The position numbers were made by a program, and so were the translations under genes. The notes beneath the pieces are model-generated. The model ran no database searches. It saw only the letters and a list, made by a program, of their open reading frames with translations, and was not told the DNA's origin. Positions 1-10,836 of a DNA stretch of 64,000 nt are shown in pieces. How positions within the stretch are numbered: the stretch's first letter is position 1; every line of letters starts with the position of its first letter. The stretch is from Deroplatys truncata (taxonomy: Eukaryota > Arthropoda > Insecta > Mantodea > Mantidae): contig CM060983.1 of NCBI GenBank assembly GCA_030765065.1, forward strand, positions 47,180,067 to 47,244,066, in the 5' to 3' direction.

Positions 1-665
1 TTGCTATGTGGAGTATTCCATTTTCTTTGCATTACCAGGACAAAAAAATGAATAATGAATTTCATTTGAGAAAAAGTATAAGTATTGGAAAATTTAAGGG
101 AACAACAAGCAATATATCGAAAATGGTTCACTCAACAACAAAAATGTATACGACATAAATTGTGTATTTTAGCGCGATCTACATCTTTTGTGTAGTAAAA
201 TTTTATCTATATCTTATGATTTACCAGTTATGCAAAAGTCGTTCACAATAAAGAATACTTTGGGAGACATTCCCAGAAAATTCGAGATATACATTTTATT
301 TGCCATGAAAATATCTTAAACATATGATATTTTAATCAACATCGTTAGAGCCATTTTTGAGAAAATCAAAATTTTCAAAAAATGATCCATGTAAAGGGTA
401 ATCTGGGTTGGGGGAATTTTCTTGAAAACTTTCGTGTCGCATCTCTGGAAGATACTGAGCATAAATACCAAGTTTGGTGTTTATCCAACTGTTTGTTTCT
501 GAGTTATGCTGTACAAAGACACACACACAGACAGACATGTTTCCAAAATTCTTTTTTTGGATTCAGGGGGTCTCAAAACATATATTTCCGGTGAAATCTC
601 GGTATCGAATTTTTGGGTGGAATACAATACTTCCCCTACTTACTATACTTAGTAGAGAAAGTAAA
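1..665 (+). mobile_element. Family A repeat, 5' part outside window
   Basis: This is a non-coding family A copy whose first ~180 bp lie beyond the window start. It aligns through its length with the complete A copies at 4562-5399 and 37346-38172: the 'gctatgtggagtattcc' block, the 'gtaccatgtaaagggtaat' block, a short CA run near 518-530, and the 3' tip GTAGAGAAAGT. Its short reading frames recur in the other copies only as repeat sequence, so I treat them as chance. The family shows no protein. Confidence 0.8.
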
Positions 666-869
666 AATAAAAGGAAACAAAAAACGCCAGACACTCATAT
701 CTACTTCAGTATTATAAGAGTTAGTCAACACACAGAAGTTGAGGCCTTTGAACCGCGTTCACTCGAAGGGACCTTGAAATAAATTAGCTGCTCAAGAGAC
801 CGGCCGCTTTTAGTTTGACCGAATGTACAAGGACATAGATGAAAAGCAAATGACAGTGAAATATTTAAA
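666..869. other. Unassigned spacer
   Basis: This AT-rich sequence lies between an A copy and a B fragment. I recognise no gene and no match to the other repeats in the window. Confidence 0.4.
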
Positions 870-1140
870 AGCGGATCGCTATATGCTGGACTCGAAATTC
901 CATATTCTTTCCTTAACATCTCCAGAAACGCCGATTGGCGGCACCACTTTATAAAATGTCAAAACTATTTAAAACTTCAAAGCAATATCTCGGAAATTAC
1001 TGATGCTACAACAAATTATTTGAAATCGATTGTGTATTATAGAGAGTCCAACATTCTTTGTATAGTAAGTTTTTGTCTGTAGCTACAAAATTAATTCTTA
1101 ATGCAGAGGAACTTCATAGGCTATTCCCATAAAATTCAAT
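870..1140 (+). repeat. Family B fragment, diverged
   Basis: This is a degraded central piece of repeat B. It keeps the 'atctcggaaat' block, the 'ttctttgtatagtaag' block and the 'cataggctattccca' block in the usual order. Both ends are missing. Confidence 0.6.
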
Positions 1141-1425
1141 GACTGCTTCAGTGATCTTGTGGTTGGCATGTTAACCTCCAAATCCAGAAGTCCCGGATTC
1201 GGTTCTAGGCTGGAGGGTGGGAATTTTTTCTTAGCCAGGATTATTCCCCACCCTCCCTAGAGGCTGGAAGGCAATGAATGGCAATGTGAATGGTGTGTGT
1301 CGATTTAATGCAATAACCTAAAGCATTACCACCCCACAGTAAGCGAGTGAACAGTATTACAGATAAGCAGTTGTTCGAAAGGCAAAGCCGCCGATATGAT
1401 GTTAAAGACGATATATAAATGGAGC
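1141..1425 (+). mobile_element. SINE family S2, copy 1
   Basis: The 5' part resembles a tRNA: a 'cttgtggttggcatgtt' stretch stands where an A box would be, and 'ggattcggttctagg' resembles a B box. The body (ggattattccccaccctcc, then gaatggtgtgtgt) is shared with copies near 4262 and 55705. A tRNA-derived SINE is inferred from the promoter-like head and the dispersed copies. No clear target duplication is seen. Confidence 0.5.
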
Positions 1426-1432
1426 ATTAAAC

Positions 1433-1972
1433 ATCTGATGTGTTGCACTCACATGACTTTCTCTACTCTTGTAGAAACTCTTAATGCTAATTTTCTTATA
1501 GGTGCAAGGGGAATATGATAGTATTTAAGTGATAGTCAAATCTTTTAAGAGTTGGTTGCTATGTGGCGCATTCCATTCTCTTTGTATGTCCAGGACATAA
1601 AAAAACGAATAACGAGAAAAATATATTGGAAAATTAAAAAAAAAATAAAACGAGTATCTCGGAAATGGTTCACTGCCAAAAAAATGTATATGACATAAAT
1701 TGTGTGTTTTAACGAGATCTACATTTTTTGTGTAGTAAAACTTCGTCTATCTCTTACGGTTTACCAGTTATGCAAGATTCATTCAGAATGAAGACAACTT
1801 TAGGGGACATTCAAAGAAAATTCAAGGTATACATTTTATTTGTCATGAAAATATCTTAAACATATGATATTTTAATCAAAATCCTTAAAGCCCTTTTTGA
1901 GAAAATCAAAATTTTCAGAAAATTGTACCATATAAGTGGTAGTCTGGAGTGGGTGGATTTTATTGAAAATCA
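1433..1972 (+). mobile_element. Family A repeat, 3' truncated
   Basis: This copy begins with the conserved A terminus (TCTGATGTGTTGCACTCACA) and runs collinearly with full copies to the 'gtctggagtgggtggattt' block. It then stops abruptly, losing about 240 bp of 3' end. Confidence 0.75.
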
Positions 1973-2716
1973 TATTTTATAACTAAAGTATTAAAAAGAG
2001 ATATAAATGAAAGATAGTGGGTATAGAAAGCATGTGAATGTAGCACTTCAGATTTTTCTTTCTTCTCTCTTACACAGGTTACGATGCTACTTAAATCCTC
2101 CTTTTGGTTAAGGCATTGCTCTTTGTAAAGCCACCGTTTGAGTCTATCCGAAAAGATGAAAGTCGCTTGTCTTCATTTCGAGATGAAGGAGAATTTGTAA
2201 TTACAGAGATGGTTTTATTCTGTAAACTAAATGCCGCACTTGTTTATACAAAACCGTTTTGCGCCGCAGGTTGTTTGCAGCTAATTCCAAGCAAGCCTAG
2301 CTTTGCTGAGACAGGTAGAATCATTAGTATTCATTAGTATTTGCATGACGAAGACCCTTGTATACCCTTAAGAACCGTTATTTTTACCCGAGGACCGAGA
2401 CGGTAAGGGGGTCGAAGTGGCGGCCTTCCACAAGAGCGTATAAAGCAGACATGCTGTTTGCTATAAATAACCTTGCGGTGATCTCTGAATTTCTCGTATT
2501 CTTGTTTAGTATATTATAACCACGGGGTTGTTGTGTTTCAAATTTAGTTAACGTAATAATGAGTTTCACATTTTGTATTTTCTGGATAATTTAATAGTGC
2601 ACTTACTCCAAGCAAAGTGCCTTGCCTGAGGGCAGTCGTAACAGCAAAGAATTCTACAAATAAAAGATATTTACTTCAGAGGTACATCATGATTAACTGT
2701 ACAATTAAATACAAAA
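1973..2716. other. Unassigned interval
   Basis: This stretch matches no other part of the window. It holds one 77-codon open frame at 2104-2337 (+) with no recognisable domain, no splice context I can support and no similarity to known families. It may be unique host sequence or an old unrecognised repeat. Confidence 0.4.
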
Positions 2717-2718
2717 TA

Positions 2719-4126
2719 CACTGCCGTTTGTGAAAATTGCAACACCAAGAAGGAAAGGCATGCATTCAATAAATTGAATACCTCTGGTTAGGTACATGAC
2801 AAGTAACAAATTATTAACTTTTCAAATCTATTATACATGACCTTTGGGCTCTAATATTCAGTATTTGGTGTGGCCTCCATGCGCTGCAATTAGAGCGGCT
2901 ATACGCCGTGGCATTGAATCAAAAAGGTTTTGAATAAGTTCCGGACGGATTTCCCTCCACGCAGTTTGTATTCGAGCCAACAAATCCGTGACACTGGTTA
3001 CTGGAGGACCATGACGCACCAGGTGCCGACCAACCATATCTCAGACATGCTCGATGGGCGACATGTCAGGGGAACGTGCAGGTCAAGGAAGCAATGGTAC
3101 CCGTCGCTCTTCGAAGAAGGCTGGTACATTCCTCGCAATATGTAGCTGGGCATTGTCCTGTTGAAATGTGGCCTGTGGAGATGCCTGAAGCAGGGGAGTA
3201 CTTTAGGCTCTACAACCACCATTAGGTACCGGTTGTTGTTTCAAGTGCCCTCATTTCGAGGGAGGCGAGATCGGTTATTGTAACCAATGGCGCCCCAAAC
3301 CATCACATCTGGTGTTTGTCGGCTATGCCGCTCAACAATGCAGCCCTCCAGGTTGCGCTCACCACGGTACCGTCGGACAAGTATGCGGCCATCACTGTAG
3401 GACACATTGTAGCGGGACTCGTCCGAAAAGACATTTTGCCACTCAGCACCCCTGTGATGATGTTCACGTTCCCATTGTAATCGGAGGAGCTTGTGGTTTC
3501 TGGATAATGGAACCATGGACATAATGGCATGCATGCAACCAGTTAAACCTGCAGCAGACGGCGACGAACCGTTGATGCAGACACGTTCACACCTGTTGCA
3601 GTGCTCCAGCGTCGAGCCAACACTGTGGATGAAGCTGTACAGCCCGTTATGGCCATGCGAACAAGATGACGGTCATCCCGTGCTGTGGTCATGTTCCGTG
3701 GTCCAGTACCCGCTCTTCGCTGCGTACGACCTTCATCTATCCACTGCTTCCACACACGTATCACTGTCGTAGCAGCATGTCCTGTACGAGCCGAAATGTC
3801 ACGGTATTACAAACCCGCTTCCCGGGACCGATCATTCTGCCCCGTTCGAAGTCACTCACATGCCGATATGACTCCCTTTGACGTCGACGAGGCATACTGG
3901 CACTCACTTTATTGTTTTCACCTTGTTTGAAAGCTCTGCACTGACTACATTGGGCGCAACACTGAGCTTGTCGGACCGACACGAGAGGGTTCTGCTCGGC
4001 CTACATGTACCCCATCTCTCTGCAAACCTAATCACTTATTGCTTGCACACTCTTCTACACTTCCACCAAGTTTGGGGTTATTCGGGAAATTCTTTCTTAG
4101 TGTTGCAATTTTCACAAACGGCAGTA
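2719..4126 (-). mobile_element. Tc1-like DNA transposon, complete but decayed
   Basis: The element has terminal inverted repeats of about 30 bp. The left end reads CACTGCCGTTTGTGAAAA and the right end is its complement with one change. Each end is followed by TA, at 2717-2718 and 4127-4128. That is the Tc1/mariner target duplication. The total of 1,408 bp fits a Tc1 element. The transposase inside is on the minus strand and is broken. Confidence 0.9.
2858..3895 (-). pseudogene. Tc1-like transposase, inactivated
   Basis: Read on the minus strand, this region encodes about 345 codons, the usual Tc1 transposase length, but in several frames. The N-terminus starts MPRRRQRESYRHVSDFERGR, a helix-turn-helix region typical of insect Tc1. 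The catalytic block FSDESR is present. The third catalytic block reads PDMSPIEHV, with the Glu codon at 3050-3052, and is followed directly by a stop (TGA, 3041-3043) where the family has Trp. The C-terminal SMPRRIAALIAAHGG is intact in one frame. Frameshifts plus this stop mean it cannot make active transposase. The family cuts and pastes DNA at TA sites in the nucleus. Confidence 0.9.
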
Positions 4127-4128
4127 TA

Positions 4129-4261
4129 TATTGTCGGTTTCTTCAGGTCGCATTTTGCCTTTTTTCCTTCCTAAACTTTACACAGTTGCCTAACATTACA
4201 CCCCTTGAAGGACATGCTGCTTCATGTTTGATCTGAGATAAATCTGGTACACAACAACAAT
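4129..4261. other. Unassigned spacer
   Basis: This is the right flank of the Tc1 element. I see no recognisable content. Confidence 0.4.
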
Positions 4262-4556
4262 CGAATGAACATACAGACTGACTCCGTGGTCAAATGATCA
4301 GCGAGCCGACTTCTCCCCTGGAGATCACGGCATCGATTCCCGGTCTGGGGTTACAAGTTTTCTTTAACTAGGATTATTTGCTATCCTCCATAGAGTGTGA
4401 AGTGTGGATGTAATAGCGAACGTGCATGTGAAAATAAGTCAATAACACGAACATTTACAGTAACCCAAATTAAAGGTTCAAGGAGTAAAACCACTATCAA
4501 ATGTTTCAGCCAAAGCCTCCTACATGACCATAAGAGTTGAAGGAATATAGAAATGA
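4262..4556 (+). mobile_element. SINE family S2, copy 2
   Basis: A tRNA-like head (ctccgtggtcaaatgatc, then gcatcgattcccggtc as the B box) is followed by the same body as the copy at 1141: 'aactaggattatttgctatcctcc' and a G/A-rich tail. It immediately precedes an A copy. Confidence 0.55.
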
Positions 4557-4561
4557 AAAAA

Positions 4562-5399
4562 TCTGAGTTGTTACACTCACATGACTTTCTCTACTCGTGT
4601 ACAAACTATTATTGCAAACGCTTATTCTCCATATGCTTCATGTTAATCGAGATATCGAGATGTTAATCTTGTTGCTAATTTTCTAGTAGATGCAAGGGGA
4701 ATTGGTAGGCTTTAAGCGATAGTCAAATATTTTAAGAGCTGGTTGCTATGTGGAGTATTCCATTTTCTTTGCATTACCAGGACAAAAAAAATTGAATAAC
4801 GAATTTGAGAAAAAGTATAAGTATTGGAAAATTTAAAAGAATAACAAGGAATATCTCGAAAATGGTTCACTGAACAAAAAAATGTATATGACATAAATTG
4901 TGTACTTTAACGCGATCTACATTTTTGTGTAGTAAAATTTTGTCTATCTCTTATGGTTTACCAGTTATGCAACAGTCGTTCACAATGAAGAATACTTTTG
5001 GAGACATTCCCAGAAAATTCGAGATATACATTTCATTTGTCATGAAAATATCTTAAACGTATGATATTTTAATCAAAAGCGTTAGAGCCATTTTTGAGAA
5101 AATTAACATTTTCGAAAAATGTTCCATGTAAAGGGTAATCTGGGGTGGGTGGATTTTCTTGAAAACCATTCTGTCGCATCTCTGGAAGATACTGAGCCAA
5201 AATATCAAGTTTGGTGTTTATCCGACTGTTCGTTTCTGAGTTATGCTGTTCACAGAGACACACACACCGACATGTTTCCAAAAATGCTTTTTTTGGATTC
5301 AGGGGGTCTCAAAACTTGTATTTCGGGTGAAATCTCGGTATCGAATTTTTGGGTGGAATGCAATACTTCCCCTAGTCTACTATACGTAGTAGAGAAAGT
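4562..5399 (+). mobile_element. Family A repeat, full length (reference copy)
   Basis: This is a complete 838-bp copy, useful as a reference. The 5' tip is TCTGAGTTGTTACACTCACA, followed by TGACTTTCTCTACTC. The 3' tip is TACGTAGTAGAGAAAGT. The inverted pair ACTTTCTCTAC/GTAGAGAAAGT is therefore internal at the 5' end and terminal at the 3' end. A short hairpin (TACTATACGTAGTA) precedes the 3' tip. A CA run lies near 5253-5268. It is flanked by A runs and I see no clear target duplication. The frames inside it are not conserved as protein among copies. It could be a non-autonomous Helitron/Helentron-like element; that class is inferred from structure only. Confidence 0.75.
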
Positions 5400-5429
5400 A
5401 AAAAAGAAGAAATGCATCATGGAAATTAA

Positions 5430-6040
5430 GATCCGATGTTTTGTGTTCACATTACTTTCTCCTCTAACCTCTCTATAAGCTGTTTTTACACAAGCTTATA
5501 ATTATATTTCTTGTTAATCCAAAGAAACTTTCAATTTACATTTACATTATTTCTTTGTGGGATACAACAGGTAGAGTGATGGCTTTGAAATTCCACGATA
5601 ATTCAAACCTACAACAAGGAATATCCCAGGAATGTATAATCCTACATAAAATCGTGTGCTTTAACGAGATCTACATTTGTTGTGTAGTAAGGTTTTGTCT
5701 CTTACAATTTACCAATTACACCAGAGGCATTCACAGTATGGAGATTCACAGGATGTTCCGAGAAAATTCAAGATTTCATTTGTTATGCAAATATCTTAAA
5801 TGGTATATTGATGAAAATCGTCAGAGCCGTTTTTGTGAAGAAAGAAGAAAAAGAACTTCAATGTAAAGCCGACTTTGTATTTCTGAGTTAGATGTTCACA
5901 GGCACACGAACATCACGCACGCACGCACATACACACGGGCGTTTTTCTAAAAATGCTTGTTATGGATTCAGGAGGCCTCAAAACATCTATTTTCGGTGAA
6001 ATATCTTCTCTACCTGCTAGGTACGTGGTAGAGAAAGTAA
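5430..6040 (+). mobile_element. Family B repeat, internally deleted
   Basis: This B copy has the 5' terminus (atccgatgttttgtgttcac), lacks most of the first 250 bp, and ends with the B-type 3' tip (ctaggtacgtggtagagaaagt). B differs from A in its 'gttctctttgtatctataacg' and 'gcataagccatttccgag' blocks, but shares both termini and the overall order of blocks. Confidence 0.7.
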
Positions 6041-7160
6041 AAAGGGATGCTGCCAACTTGGCCGTCAAATTCAGAATCTCCACGTGGAGATCCTGCACGT
6101 CGTCGCGTAACCCCTGGATTGCCTGCTTTTCTACGGTGACGTGTTGTGGTGAGAGTAGAAGTTACTGTAGAGAAGGCTGTGGTAGCGGCTGCTGCATAGT
6201 TTGGGGCTTCCTGTGGCACTGGGTCTGTCCGTGAAGTACGAAGGGCCTCCACAGATGGCGCATTAGCTGCAGTGGCGGAGATCATGCTGATTATGTGGTG
6301 GAAGAAGCGCAATGGCATTTCGGGCGGCCTTGTACAGGTTGCTATAGACACAGCATCGGCGACAAGGAGAGAGTCGCTTTTGTCGACTGTCCTCTACACG
6401 CAACGACCGTCCTAATAAGAGCATGCTGGACGCCAAGGCAGCTTGTGCGGCTGGCCAACTCCGCGAGTCCCCAGCCGGAAGTGATGCGGGAGGCCGTGTC
6501 TCTCTTACGTGGTAGAGATGCTGCAGGAGAGAACCGTATTCTGTGCGTGAAACTGGCTACCCATACCAACCAGCTGGTGCATATCCTGGGTCACTACAAC
6601 CGCAGGGCGACAAAGAAGAGGAAGAGCTATGGTCCATTCAAGGGCGCCTGATGGGCTGCCACTCCGTCCACCATACACCCTCACTTTAAGGAGCATTGGG
6701 TTTGGTCACTGCGGACAGGAGTGCAACGTCCATTTGTTTAATGCCGCCACTTCATACCTTAACCTTATTTCTATCCTGCTTTCCCGCCAGTCGCCTGCTT
6801 ACTTTGACAACCACGCAGACAAAGTTAAGCATCATTGGGTATGGTCACTACTTGAACGGATGTTCGCAAGGTTTGTGTTTGTGAACATCCTATAAACTTC
6901 TTCTATCGCACAGGTAAAGCCGCATTAAATGGCCAGGTGTTATAGCGATTTACATACCCCCAGGTGAACTTGGGCGACTTGGTCTCGATTGCTGGATTGC
7001 TGGAGCCGGTGGATGAGGTGTTCGCTGCTGTGCCTGTCTGCTCCATCTTGTGCGTGAAGATTGGTGATTTGGATGAAGTTGCCGCGCTGTTGAAGACACC
7101 ATTTTCTTGAGGTTTCTCGATAGACCACATGGGGAGTGTTGGAAACATCATTGTTTGAAG
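6041..7160. other. Unassigned island with richer base composition
   Basis: This stretch is richer in G+C than its neighbours and matches none of the repeats in the window. It holds overlapping open frames of 113 codons (6010-6351, minus) and 118 codons (6295-6651, plus), and a minus-strand frame near 6903-7151. Another minus-strand frame reads QAIQGLRDDVQDLHVEILNL, which looks able to form a coiled coil. I recognise no family. It could be a decayed retroelement gag-like region, a host exon remnant, or unique sequence. No coding strand can be assigned. Confidence 0.35.
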
Positions 7161-7599
7161 TGCTAAACCACTTGGTTAGTTTCTCGCAATGTCATGGAAA
7201 GAGTATGAAATTTTAGAGCAACACATTGTGAACTCTTTTACCCTCCTCTTTGTAGAATTTACACCCCCAAGGACTTGCAAGCCAATGCCTTGGGTCAGTA
7301 GCCTGTATGGTGGTGAAGAAGGAAATGAAATGTAATGATAATAGGAAAATTCGTAGATCAAATTATCCAACCCAGCATTCATCCAGCGAGGAGGAAAACT
7401 GCGTAAAAATCTTCGGTCAGGTTGATGAGTCCAGGGAGCTTAAACTCGGCACCTCCCGAATGTTACCGCGTTGCCATCCCGCTCGGTGTAGAGAAAGGTA
7501 TGTGCATTAAAGAAATTAAATTCCTTGCATTGAAAAAGTATATAGAATATTTTATACTCATATTAAGTTCTTTGTATGAACAATTAAAATGCAATTTTT
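7161..7599. other. Unassigned spacer
   Basis: This continues the island but is more AT-rich toward 7500. I see no gene, RNA or repeat I can name. Confidence 0.35.
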
Positions 7600-8303
7600 A
7601 CTTTCTCTTCTACGTATAGAAAGTAGAGAAAGTATTGCATTCCACCCAAGAATTCGATATCCAGGTTTCACCGGAAATACATGTTTTGAGGTGTCCTGAT
7701 TCCAAATAAAACATTTTTCTAAACATGTCTGTATGTGAACACCATAACTCAAAAACGAAAAGTCGCATACATACCAAAGTTGGTATTTAGGTTCAGTATC
7801 TTCCAAGGATGCTGCACAAAGGTTTTCAACAAAATCTCCCACGGCAATTACCCTTTACATGGAACATTTTTCGAAATAGCTCTAAAGATTTTTATTAAAA
7901 TACCATATGTTTATGATATTTTTATGGCAAATTAAATGTATATCTTGAGTTTTCTGGAATGTCGCTAAAAGTCCTATTCATTCTGAATGACTTTCGTGTA
8001 ACTGGTAAACCCTAAGAGATATACAAAAAATTTTACACAAAAAATGTAGATCTTGATAAAACACACAATTTTGTTATATATATTTTTTTTCTGTAGTGAT
8101 CCCTTTCCGAGGCATTCCTTGTTATTTGTTTGAATTTTCCAATACTTATACTTTTTCTCAAACGGGAATTCGTTATTCGGTTTGTTTATGTCCTGGTAAT
8201 GCAAAGAGAATGGAATACTCCACATAGCAACCAGCTCTTAAAATATTTGACTATCGCTTAAAGCCTAGCAATTCCCCTTGCATCTACAAGAAAGTTAGCA
8301 ATA
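7600..8303 (-). mobile_element. Family A repeat, 5' truncated
   Basis: It begins at the 3' tip (ACTTTCTCTTCTACG, reading on +) and is collinear with A up to 'cccttgcatctacaagaaag'. The last ~130 bp, including the TCTGATGTG end, are missing. Confidence 0.75.
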
Positions 8304-9097
8304 AATGTCATTAGCAAATGTTCATGTCATTTTGTAGAGTATTGAAGCAATAATTTTGACTATTAAACAATATTATTTCACATAATACACCCATGTTCCT
8401 CTTCAGACGATTTAATGTAGTGTGTAACTGTAAAAACAAATCTTATCGATTTAGGAAAGCGGTGTTTTAGTTGGTATTGAAATAGATTTTTTTGTAGGGA
8501 ACTGTACATAAAAACAAACTCAACTGCATTTCCTCAGCATGGAGAGGGACTAAGTAATTATCCTGTGCTGCTGCTATGCTTGTTTTCCTTTGACAAGCCG
8601 GGGTTCTTATTAGTTAAATGTGATTTGAATTAGCTGCAAGACCACACAGCAGCTATTGCTATTCTTGGCACACGCGTTGAGTGTTTCTCCCTTGCAGCAT
8701 GTGCTAGGATACCTGTATTAATTAACAGTGCATGGCTATGTCTCAAGTTGTATAGTTAATTACTGCGTACAAGGCTGTGCAGTTATCAAGTTCCGGCCGG
8801 GGAGGTTTAACCCTGTTGCATGTTGCAGCTAAATTAACCCTAGATGTGTTGGTCACCTTGCTCTGCCCCTCGCTCGCTCGCTCGCTCAGTGAAGCGAGGG
8901 ACCGGAAACGGATGAAAGGAAAGAAACTCCATTTCCCGCGCCATTTGCCTTCCATCGATTTGAAGCTTCCTACACTGCCTTAAGAGGAAGGTTCATCTTG
9001 TATGTAACGTGTTTGGTGTTAGGCAGTTTTTGAGGGTAGTCAACCAAAAATGTATTGCAAGGTTTTTTCCTATAAAAATAAGTATTTAATACAAAAA
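8304..9097. other. Unassigned interval with a short GCTC run
   Basis: This does not match the repeats in the window. A short (CGCT)n tract sits near 8871-8886. Two short open frames on opposite strands (8743-8955, 8777-8983) overlap this tract and have no recognisable domains. Confidence 0.4.
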
Positions 9098-9236
9098 AGG
9101 TCCAGTATATTACATTCACATGATTTTTCTTACACACTACTACTCTTACTTAGCTATTACTTCCCCTACCACGTAGATTTCCCCAGAAATACGTGTTTTA
9201 GGTACCCTGAATAAAAAAAAACATTTTTAGAAACAT

Positions 9237-9273
<37 letters not shown>

Positions 9274-9302
9274 TGTATGTCTGTGAACTGCATAACTAAA
9301 AA
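9098..9302 (-). repeat. Family B end fragments with a GT microsatellite
   Basis: A 5' B terminus remnant (acattcacatgattttt) is followed by a B 3' region in the opposite direction, carrying a pure GT run at 9241-9272. The right edge (gaactgcataactaaa) continues beyond the A copy at 10186, so the A copy is inserted inside this B element. Confidence 0.65.
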
Positions 9303-10185
9303 TCTGATTGTTATACTCACATGACTTTCTCTACTCTTGTACAAACTATTTTTACAAACTATTATTCTCCATCTATTTCATATTAATCGAGATAAACATT
9401 TGCAGAAAGGGACTTTTGACATGCAAAGAGAATTATATTTTACACATAGTAACCAGTTCTAAAAATATTTGACTATCGCTTAAGGTACTTGTTTTGTATT
9501 AGCAAGGGTAATATAGAAATACAGTAGCCTTTAAGCATCGACATATGTCTTAATAGCTGGTTGCTAGGTGCAGCACCATTCTCTTTGGCACAGATTAACA
9601 CTCTTTGCATATCCAAGACAAAAAATGAATAACGAATTCCCATTTGGGAAAATAAGTATTGAATAATTTAAGGGAATAACAAGCAATACCTCGAAAATGG
9701 TTCACTCAACAAAAAAATGCATATGACATAAATTGTGTATTTTAATGCGATTTTTTGGTTTACCAGTTATGAAAAAGTCGTTCACAATGAAGAATACTTT
9801 TGGAGACATTCCCAGAAAATTCAAGATATACATTTTATTTGTCATGAAAGTGTCTTAAACATATGATATTTTAATCAAAATCGTTAGAGCCATTTTTGAG
9901 AAAATTAAAATTTTCGAAAAATGTTCCATGTAAAGGGTAATCTGGTGTGGGGGGATTTTCTTGAAAACCTCCATGTCGCATCTCTGGAAGATACTGAACC
10001 GAAATACCAAGTTTGGTGTTTATCCAACTGTTCGGACAGACAGATACACACACGGACATGTTTCCAAAAATGCTTTTTTTTGGATTCAGGGGGTCTCAAA
10101 GCATATATTTTCGGTGAAATCTCGGCATCGAATTTTTGGGTGGAATACAATACTTCTCCTGCTTACTATATGTAGTAGAGAAAGT
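9303..10185 (+). mobile_element. Family A repeat, full length, nested in B
   Basis: This complete A copy runs from TCTGATTGTTATACTCACA to TGTAGTAGAGAAAGT. The left flank ends ...ataactaaaaa and the right flank starts aaaaactgataaat. Together these rebuild the B block 'ataactcaaaaacgaaaagtcggataaat', so the insertion point was an A run. A short part of A is deleted near 9750 ('gcgattttttgg'). Confidence 0.75.
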
Positions 10186-10836
10186 AAAAACTGATAAATA
10201 TCAAACTTTGTATTTACGTTCAGTATCTTCCAAAGTAGCGACATAAAGATTTTCAAGAAAAAAACCCATCCCAAACTACCCTTTACATGAACATTTTTAT
10301 AAATCTTTTATTTTATAAAAAATAGCTAACGATTTTGATTAAAACAATATATATTAAATATATTTACATGGCATATAAAATGTATATCTTGAATTTTCTA
10401 GGAATAGCCTAAGAATTCCACTTCATTTGGAAGGAATTTTGTATAATCTTGTATAACTGATAAACATTAAGCGCTAGACGAAAACGTACTACACAAAAAA
10501 TGCAAATCTGTTTAAAACACACAATTTATTTCAAAAAGTGTTTCTGTGGCATAAGCCATAGAGGTATCCTCTATTAATGTCTCAAATTGGTCAATGTCAG
10601 CCATTTTCTTTAAGTACTGTCACCATTCAGTTGTTTCTCCCAATTGCATGGAAACTGTGAAATTTTAAGGCTAGCATATAGTTTCCAGTTTTTAAACATT
10701 TTACTATCGCTGTTGTGTAATGTAGCTATTTCTGCAAAGGCTTATTTGGATTAAAATGAATCAGATATGAAAATAAGCTTTAGTAAGACTAAACGATAGA
10801 GGGTAGAGAAAATCATGTCAATTGTTACATCAGATT
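10186..10836 (-). mobile_element. Family B repeat, array unit 1
   Basis: This is the minus-strand B continuation after the nested A copy, ending at the B 5' terminus (acatcagattttt). The terminus is joined directly to an internal B block (agaaaaaggtccgtg), starting a head-to-tail array. Confidence 0.7.

Noticed and set aside
5119..5478. Open frame of 119 codons (+) and its many look-alikes in other places (e.g. 37887-38162, 23233-23502)
   Set aside because: They recur because they lie in the A/B repeats. Frame and stops differ among copies, so there is no sign of protein conservation.
9241..9272. GT microsatellite as an independent feature
   Set aside because: It sits at the internal microsatellite position of the B repeat and is reported with it.
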